Under the pieces are notes generated by a model, which was not told the origin of the DNA, ran no database searches, and worked only from the letters and a program-made list of their open reading frames with translations. Positions 59,319 to 64,000 of a stretch of 64,000 bases of DNA are shown in pieces (the stretch's first letter is position 1; every line of letters begins with the position of its first letter). Source of the DNA: Saccharothrix sp. (GTDB taxonomy: Bacteria; Actinomycetota; Actinomycetes; Mycobacteriales; Pseudonocardiaceae). The DNA is taken from the NCBI RefSeq assembly GCF_031180885.1, contig NZ_JAPSLK010000024.1:42677-106676 (forward strand). Reading direction: 5' to 3'. A program made the translations under genes and the position numbers.

Positions 59319-60086
59319 ATGTCCACCCCCGGAACCCCGGCCTGGATCGAGGCGCCCACCGGCGACCCGGCCCAGACCCGAGACTTCTACACGGGCCTGT
59401 TCGGCTGGACCTACACCGACGCCTACGAGGGCTACACGGTCGCGATGAGCGACGGCGAGCCCGTCGCCGGCTTCTACCCGCCGTCCGACGAGCCCACACC
59501 GCCGGGCTGGCTGTTCTACCTGCACACGGCCGACCTCGCACGCACGTCGGAGCGGCTGGCGGAGCTGGGCGCGAAGACGGTTATGGGTCCCTTGGAGATC
59601 CCGGGGACGGGCCACGTGCAGCTGGTGCACGACCCGGCGGGCGCGGTCGTGGGGTTCTGGCAGGCCACATCGGACACAGCCCTGGCCACCGGCCGTCCCG
59701 GCGCGCTCGCGTGGCAGGAGGTCAACACACGGGACGCCGCCGCGACAGACGCGTTCTACGGCGCGATCTTCGGCTACCAGGAGCGGCAGCTCGGCGACGG
59801 CGAGGCGTTCGACTACAAGGTCTGGTCGCTGGGTGACGAGGAGGTGGCGGGCCGCCTGCGCATGGGTGAGGAGTTCCCGCCCGACCTGCCGCCGCACTGG
59901 ATGCTCTACTTCGCCGTCACACCCGAGGTCGGCACGGACAAGGCGGCCGAGCGGGTGACCGAACTCGGCGGCGCGGTCGGCGTCGAGCCGTTCGACTCGG
60001 CCTACGGCCGGATCGCCGTGGTCCGCGACCCGTACGGCTCGACGTTCTCCCTGGTCGACATGTCGCGAACAACACCCGACGCCTGA
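59319..60086 (+). CDS. VOC-superfamily protein (two glyoxalase-like domains), copy 2
   Basis: A 255-aa paralogue of the preceding gene: PAWIEAPTGDPAQTRDFYTG, LFGWTYTDAYEG, ALAWQEVNTRDAAATDAFYG, PPHWMLYFAVTPEVGTD and STFSLVDMSR. The ATG at 59319 has GAGGAGAGGG upstream. It arose by tandem duplication and has diverged. Substrate unknown. Confidence 0.9.
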   Translation: MSTPGTPAWIEAPTGDPAQTRDFYTGLFGWTYTDAYEGYTVAMSDGEPVAGFYPPSDEPTPPGWLFYLHTADLARTSERLAELGAKTVMGPLEIPGTGHVQLVHDPAGAVVGFWQATSDTALATGRPGALAWQEVNTRDAAATDAFYGAIFGYQERQLGDGEAFDYKVWSLGDEEVAGRLRMGEEFPPDLPPHWMLYFAVTPEVGTDKAAERVTELGGAVGVEPFDSAYGRIAVVRDPYGSTFSLVDMSRTTPDA

Positions 60087-60103
60087 GCGTTGCGCCACCG
60101 GCG

Positions 60104-60135
60104 GAACGGCCCCGTTCGAGGGGTCGGAGCCGTTC
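60104..60135. terminator. Hairpin between VOC copy 2 and cdsA
   Basis: GAACGGC and GCCGTTC are perfect 7-base arms with an 18-base GC-rich interior that can pair further. It lies between convergent gene ends and may serve both. Confidence 0.55.
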
Positions 60136-60155
60136 AGCCGGCGCGGTGCTCAGTC

Positions 60156-61007
60156 TCAGGCAGGCACGAAGGCGCTGAGCAGCAGCCAGGACACGACGGC
60201 GGACGGCAGGAGCGAGTCCATGCGGTCCATGAGGCCGCCGTGGCCCGGCAGCAGCGTGCCCATGTCCTTCAGGCCCAGGTCGCGCTTGATCAGCGACTCC
60301 ACCAGGTCGCCGGTCGTCGCGGTCACGACCAGCGCGGCGCCGAACAGCGCGCCGTGCCACCACTGTCCGTCCAGCATGAGGCTCACGGTGAGCGCGCCGC
60401 CGACCACGCCCGCCACCATCGACCCCGCGAAGCCCTCCCAGGACTTCTTCGGGCTGATGGTCGGGGCCATGGGGTGCTTGCCGAAGAACACGCCGGCCGC
60501 GTAGCCGCCGGTGTCGGACAGCACCACGCCGATCAGGAAGCACAGGACCCGGAAGACCCCGTCCTCGGGGACCACCAGCATGACCGCGAAGGAGGCGAAG
60601 ACCGCCACGTACACGACCGTGAACACGGACGCGGTGACGTCCCGCAGGTAGCCGTCCGCGCCGTCCTTGAGCCGCCACAGCAGGCACACCAGGACGGTGA
60701 CGACGAACGCCGTCAGCACGCCGTCGCGCCCGAACGGCCAGGCCAGCCACACCACGGCCTGGGCGCCCACGAGCACGGGCACCAGCGCGACCCGGATGTC
60801 CGCGGCGCGCTTCAACGCGCCCGCCAGCTCGTAGACGGACACGGCGACGGCGATGGCCACCACACCGATGAACAACTGCCGCACCGTGAACAGCGCGAAC
60901 AGGATGACCGCGCCCAGACCCACGCCGACGGCGATGGCCGCGCGCAGGTCCCGACCCGCCCGTGACGGGCTCTTCGGGGCCGCGCCCTGGTCACCGCCGC
61001 CTGACAC
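60156..61007 (-). CDS. cdsA: Phosphatidate cytidylyltransferase CdsA
   Basis: Makes CDP-diacylglycerol from CTP and phosphatidic acid, feeding phospholipid and phosphatidylinositol synthesis. The 283-aa membrane protein has about seven helices and the family signature SLIKRDLGLKDMGTLLPGHG followed by GLMDRMD; SPKKSWEGFAGS is also typical. The GTG at 61007 is chosen since TAGGAG precedes it. It follows frr on the same strand. Confidence 0.95.
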   Translation of the reverse strand: MSGGGDQGAAPKSPSRAGRDLRAAIAVGVGLGAVILFALFTVRQLFIGVVAIAVAVSVYELAGALKRAADIRVALVPVLVGAQAVVWLAWPFGRDGVLTAFVVTVLVCLLWRLKDGADGYLRDVTASVFTVVYVAVFASFAVMLVVPEDGVFRVLCFLIGVVLSDTGGYAAGVFFGKHPMAPTISPKKSWEGFAGSMVAGVVGGALTVSLMLDGQWWHGALFGAALVVTATTGDLVESLIKRDLGLKDMGTLLPGHGGLMDRMDSLLPSAVVSWLLLSAFVPA

Positions 61008-61051
61008 CTGTGCTCCTATCACGACCGGCTACCCGGCCGGGCAAACCCGAT

Positions 61052-61071
61052 CCGGCCGGTGTTCCGGCCGG
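61052..61071. terminator. Hairpin between frr and cdsA
   Basis: CCGGCCGG, TGTT, CCGGCCGG form a perfect 8-bp stem with tetraloop. It probably attenuates or ends frr transcription before cdsA. The rest of the 200-base gap shows nothing else. Confidence 0.6.
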
Positions 61072-61207
61072 TCCCTACACCGCGAGGCCGCCGTCGGCTT
61101 GTCGCGTCGCCTTTCCCGACGATCACGCTTTCGATCGGCGGGAAACGCGGCGCGATGAGCCGACCCTCAGGGCGGCCGAGCCGCGCGACGGAGTCGCGCC
61201 ATCCAGC

Positions 61208-61765
61208 TCAGACCTCGAGGAGTTCGGCTTCCTTGTGCTTCACCAGCTCGTCGACCTGGGCGACGTACCGGTGGGTGACGTTCTCCAGCTCCTTCTCGGC
61301 CCGGACGCCCTCGTCCTCGCCGACCTCGCCGTCCTTGACCAGGCGGTCCAGCTCTTCCTTGGCCTTGCGGCGGATGTTGCGGATGGAGACCTTGGCGTCC
61401 TCGCCCTTGCCCTTGGCCACCTTCACCATCTCGCGGCGGCGCTCCTCGGACAGCTGCGGGATCACCACGCGGATGACCGAGCCGTCGTTGCTGGGGTTGA
61501 CGCCCAGGTCGGAGTCGCGGATTGCCTTCTCCACCGAGTTGAGCTGGCTGGTGTCGTACGGCTTGATGACCGCCATCCGCGCCTCCGGGATGGCGACGCT
61601 GGCCAGCTGGTTCAGCGGGGTCGGCGAACCGTAGTACTCGACGACGATGCGGGAGAACATGGCGGGTGTAGCGCGGCCGGTGCGCACGGACGCGAGGTCT
61701 TCCTTCGCCACGGACACCGCTTTTTCCATCTTCTCCTCGGCGTCGAGGAGGGTCTCGTCGATCAC
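61208..61765 (-). CDS. frr: Ribosome recycling factor
   Basis: Splits post-termination ribosomes with EF-G. The 185-aa protein has the normal length and family pattern: [72 protein letters not shown], and a helical C-terminus. The GTG start has AAGGGAG upstream. It is 45 bases downstream of pyrH. Confidence 0.97.
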   Translation of the reverse strand: MIDETLLDAEEKMEKAVSVAKEDLASVRTGRATPAMFSRIVVEYYGSPTPLNQLASVAIPEARMAVIKPYDTSQLNSVEKAIRDSDLGVNPSNDGSVIRVVIPQLSEERRREMVKVAKGKGEDAKVSIRNIRRKAKEELDRLVKDGEVGEDEGVRAEKELENVTHRYVAQVDELVKHKEAELLEV

Positions 61766-61810
61766 GGCTACTCCCTTGGTGTGCGCAGTTCGGCTCGAAT
61801 CCCAGCAGGT

Positions 61811-62584
61811 CTAGAAGGACGGGCGACCACCGGGGGTGCTCACCAGTGTCCCGATCTTCTCACCACGCACGGCACGCGCGATGTTCCCCTCGGTGAGCAG
61901 GTTGAACACCATGATCGGCATGTTGTTGTCCATGCACAGGCTGAACGCGGTGGCGTCGGCGACGTTGAGGCCGCGCTCCAGCACCTCGCGGTGGGTGATG
62001 TGGTCGAACATCAGCGCGTCCGGGTCGGTCTTGGGGTCGGCGGTGTAGATGCCGTCCACCGCCTTGGCCATCAGCACGACCTCGCACCCGATCTCCAGCG
62101 CCCGCTGCGCGGCGGTCGTGTCGGTGGAGAAGTACGGCATGCCGGCGCCGCCGCCGAAGATGACCACGCGGCCCTTCTCCAGGTGGCGCATGGCGCGGCG
62201 GGGGATGTAGGACTCGGCGACCTGGCCCATGGTGATGGCGGTCTGCACGCGGGTCTCGATGCCGTGCTCGCGCTCCAGGAAGTCCTGCAGCGCCAGGCAG
62301 TTCATGACCGTGCCGAGCATGCCCATGTAGTCGGCGCGGCTGCGGTCCATGCCGCGCTGCTGGAGTTCCGCGCCCCGGAAGAAGTTGCCGCCACCGATGA
62401 CGACGGCGACCTGGACACCTGTTCGGACGACCGCGGCGATCTGGCGGGACACGGTCTGGACGACGTCGGGATCGACACCCACGCCGCCACCGCCGAACAT
62501 CTCGCCACCGAGCTTGAGCATGACCCGGCGGTAACCACCGGACTCGGCGTTGTCTGCCCCTGGGTGGGCTACCTCTGCGCTCAC
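61811..62584 (-). CDS. pyrH: Uridylate kinase
   Basis: Phosphorylates UMP to UDP. The 257-aa amino-acid-kinase-fold protein has [53 protein letters not shown] and [17 protein letters not shown]. The GTG at 62584 follows AGGAGG, which shortens the open frame by six codons. It lies after a terminator-like hairpin downstream of tsf. Confidence 0.97.
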   Translation of the reverse strand: MSAEVAHPGADNAESGGYRRVMLKLGGEMFGGGGVGVDPDVVQTVSRQIAAVVRTGVQVAVVIGGGNFFRGAELQQRGMDRSRADYMGMLGTVMNCLALQDFLEREHGIETRVQTAITMGQVAESYIPRRAMRHLEKGRVVIFGGGAGMPYFSTDTTAAQRALEIGCEVVLMAKAVDGIYTADPKTDPDALMFDHITHREVLERGLNVADATAFSLCMDNNMPIMVFNLLTEGNIARAVRGEKIGTLVSTPGGRPSF

Positions 62585-62606
62585 AGGTCCTCCTCTGGAC
62601 ACGGCA

Positions 62607-62640
62607 AGGGCGGGGTTGCATCCTCGCGCAACCCCGCCCT
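62607..62640. terminator. Terminator between tsf and pyrH, 13-bp stem
   Basis: AGGGCGGGGTTGC pairs perfectly with GCAACCCCGCCCT around 8 bases, 8 bases after the tsf end. It may be a true terminator or an attenuator, with pyrH having its own promoter. Confidence 0.85.
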
Positions 62641-62648
62641 CACGCGAA

Positions 62649-63464
62649 TCAGGCCTCGCCGACCTCGAACCGGGCGAAGCGGGTGACGGCGATCCCGGCC
62701 TCGTCCAGCACGGCCTTGACGGTCTTCTTGGACTCGGTCACGGAGGCCTGCTCCAGCAGCACGACGTCCTTGAAGAAGCCGTTCACGCGACCCTCGACGA
62801 TCTTGGGCAGCGCCGCTTCCGGCTTGCCCTCCTCGCGCGAGGTCTCCTCGGCGATGCGGCGCTCGTTGGCGACGACGTCGGCCGGCACCTCGTCGCGGGT
62901 GAGGTAGCGCGGGCGCATCGCGGCGATCTGCATGGCGGCGCCGCGGGCGGCCTCCTCGCTGTCGCCGGTGTACTCGACCACGACGCCCACGGCGGGCGGC
63001 AGGTCGGCGGCACGGCGGTGCAGGTAGGTGGTCACGGTGCCGTCGAAGACGGCGACCTTGGCCAGCTCCAGCTTCTCGCCGATCTTGGCGGACAGCTCCT
63101 GGACGGCCGCGTCGACGGTCTGACCGTCGAGGTCGGTCGCCTTGAGCACCTCGACGTCCGCCGGACGGGAGGCCTTGGCGACGGCGACGATCCGGGACGC
63201 CAGGTCCTGGAAGTCGGAGTTCTTGGCGACGAAGTCCGTCTCGCAGCGCAGCTCGATCATCACGCCGTCCTCGGCGGCCACCAGGCCGTTGGAGGTCGTG
63301 CGCGCGGCGCGCTTGTCGACGTCCTTCGCACCCTTGATGCGCAGGATCTCGACCGCCTTGTCGAAGTCGCCGTCAGCCTCGTCCAGCGCCTTCTTGCAGT
63401 CCATCATGCCTGCGGCGGTCAGCTCGCGCAGGCGCTTCACGTCAGCGGCGGTGTAGTTCGCCAT
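62649..63464 (-). CDS. tsf: Elongation factor Ts
   Basis: The guanine-nucleotide exchange factor for EF-Tu. The 271-aa product has the UBA-like N-terminus [39 protein letters not shown], and the core [18 protein letters not shown]. The ATG at 63464 starts the conserved MANYT. It is downstream of rpsB, the usual rpsB-tsf pair, with a strong hairpin between. Confidence 0.97.
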   Translation of the reverse strand: MANYTAADVKRLRELTAAGMMDCKKALDEADGDFDKAVEILRIKGAKDVDKRAARTTSNGLVAAEDGVMIELRCETDFVAKNSDFQDLASRIVAVAKASRPADVEVLKATDLDGQTVDAAVQELSAKIGEKLELAKVAVFDGTVTTYLHRRAADLPPAVGVVVEYTGDSEEAARGAAMQIAAMRPRYLTRDEVPADVVANERRIAEETSREEGKPEAALPKIVEGRVNGFFKDVVLLEQASVTESKKTVKAVLDEAGIAVTRFARFEVGEA

Positions 63465-63515
63465 CGTGCGGTTTTCCGTTCCTTCTGCGGGATACGCGCG
63501 GGGATAGTGCCCGAT

Positions 63516-63554
63516 GCGCGCCGCGCCCGCGAGTCGAGAGCGGGCGCGGCGTGC
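63516..63554. terminator. Hairpin between rpsB and tsf, 15-bp stem
   Basis: GCGCGCCGCGCCCGC pairs with GCGGGCGCGGCGTGC (one G-U) around 9 bases, just after the rpsB stop. In other bacteria a partial terminator here sets the S2 to EF-Ts ratio. Confidence 0.8.
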
Positions 63555-63560
63555 GACGGA

Positions 63561-64000
63561 TCAGGACTGGACGGTCTCGGAACCCTCGGCGGGCTTGTCC
63601 GCCTCGGCGCCGACGAGCAGCTCCTGCTCCCACTCGGCCAGCGGCTCGTCGGTGGCGACACCCGGCTCGGGCTTGTCGGCGCCGTCGGCGGCGGCGGTGC
63701 GGGCACCGGAGCGCGCCATGAGGCCGGCGGCGGCGGCCTCGGCGACGACCTTGGTCAGCAGCGCGGCGGACCGGATGGCGTCGTCGTTGCCCGGGATCGG
63801 GTAGTCGACCTCGTCCGGGTCGCAGTTGGTGTCGAGGATCGCGACGATCGGGATGTTCAGCTTGCGCGCCTCACCGACCGCGATGTGCTCCTTCTTGGTG
63901 TCCACGATCCACACGGCGCTGGGCACCTTGGACATGTCGCGGATACCGCCGAGCGTGCGCTCCAGCTTGTCCTTCTCGCGGTTCATCATCAGGATTTCCT
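63561..64000 (-). CDS. rpsB: 30S ribosomal protein S2, 5' end outside window
   Basis: The last 146 codons of S2 are visible: [60 protein letters not shown] and [22 protein letters not shown]-terminal acidic/alanine-rich tail of about 55 residues is typical of actinobacterial S2. The start is beyond the right edge. Confidence 0.97.
   Translation of the reverse strand, partial: EILMMNREKDKLERTLGGIRDMSKVPSAVWIVDTKKEHIAVGEARKLNIPIVAILDTNCDPDEVDYPIPGNDDAIRSAALLTKVVAEAAAAGLMARSGARTAAADGADKPEPGVATDEPLAEWEQELLVGAEADKPAEGSETVQS

Noticed and set aside
1..64000. Mobile elements, prophage or tRNA genes
   Set aside because: No transposase, integrase, phage structural gene or tRNA-like cloverleaf was recognised on reading both strands. 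Short tRNA genes could still be missed without a covariance search.

Overview
The window comes from a very GC-rich Actinomycete chromosome. I infer a Pseudonocardiales member (Saccharothrix/Actinosynnema/Lentzea type). The reasons are very high GC, frequent GTG starts, a mycothione reductase, actinobacteria-restricted families (DUF2631, the SAM-dependent methyltransferase family PF04672, an AMIN-like lipoprotein remnant) and core gene order. From memory, the order matches the Mycobacterium tuberculosis segment from about Rv2847c to Rv2890c: cobB-cobO-chelatase, mtr, map, vapBC, penicillin-binding lipoprotein, GNAT, ispG, rip1/rseP, dxr, DUF2631, rlmN, cdsA, frr, pyrH, tsf, rpsB. Non-conserved genes lie between these blocks. 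I see no transposase, phage gene, tRNA or CRISPR array.

Layout. (1) 1-5.5 kb: late cobalamin synthesis on the minus strand (partial cobM, cobB, cobO and a fused AAA+/VWA cobaltochelatase subunit), headed by a cobalamin riboswitch; cobQ is separate at 34.2-35.7 kb. (2) 5-18 kb: accessory enzymes. These are a TetR/quinone-oxidoreductase pair with two operators, a P450 divergent from bioF, three secreted trypsin-like proteases around a LysE exporter, an M48 metalloprotease, a macro-domain protein, and a LysR gene joined to a class A beta-lactamase-like gene and divergent from a metallo-beta-lactamase-fold gene. (3) 17.8-30 kb: four degraded or truncated genes mixed with intact ones. The intact ones are a membrane patatin, a PF04672 methyltransferase, Lon with a HAIR (HspR) site, a membrane PstS-like protein, a polysaccharide deacetylase and mycothione reductase. 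(4) 30-36 kb: MFS/GntR and LysR/EamA pairs, cobQ and a hydrolase.

(5) 36.5-44.9 kb: conserved core with map, vapBC, PBP, GNAT, ispG, rseP and dxr (the MEP isoprenoid pathway plus intramembrane proteolysis), then a GlsB-type membrane protein and a 530-base repeat-rich gap. (6) 45.4-53.5 kb: a NarL-type two-component pair whose kinase carries an extra extracytoplasmic C-terminal domain, and a polyamine ABC transporter (potA-D, then potB-C) split by an opposite-strand TetR-P450 module. (7) 53.6-64 kb: DUF2631/PP2C, rlmN, a His-rich PadR regulator, an aldo-keto reductase, a methyltransferase, two tandem VOC proteins, then cdsA-frr-pyrH-tsf-rpsB on the minus strand, with strong hairpins in three of the four gaps.

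Several regulators sit next to symmetric sites that probably are their operators: three TetR, two LysR, one PadR and the VapB antitoxin. The most unusual items are the two-TM PstS-like protein, the histidine kinase with a C-terminal sensor-like domain, the patatin with membrane and zinc-ligand-like inserts, the interrupted pot operon and the cluster of gene scars between 17.8 and 27 kb.
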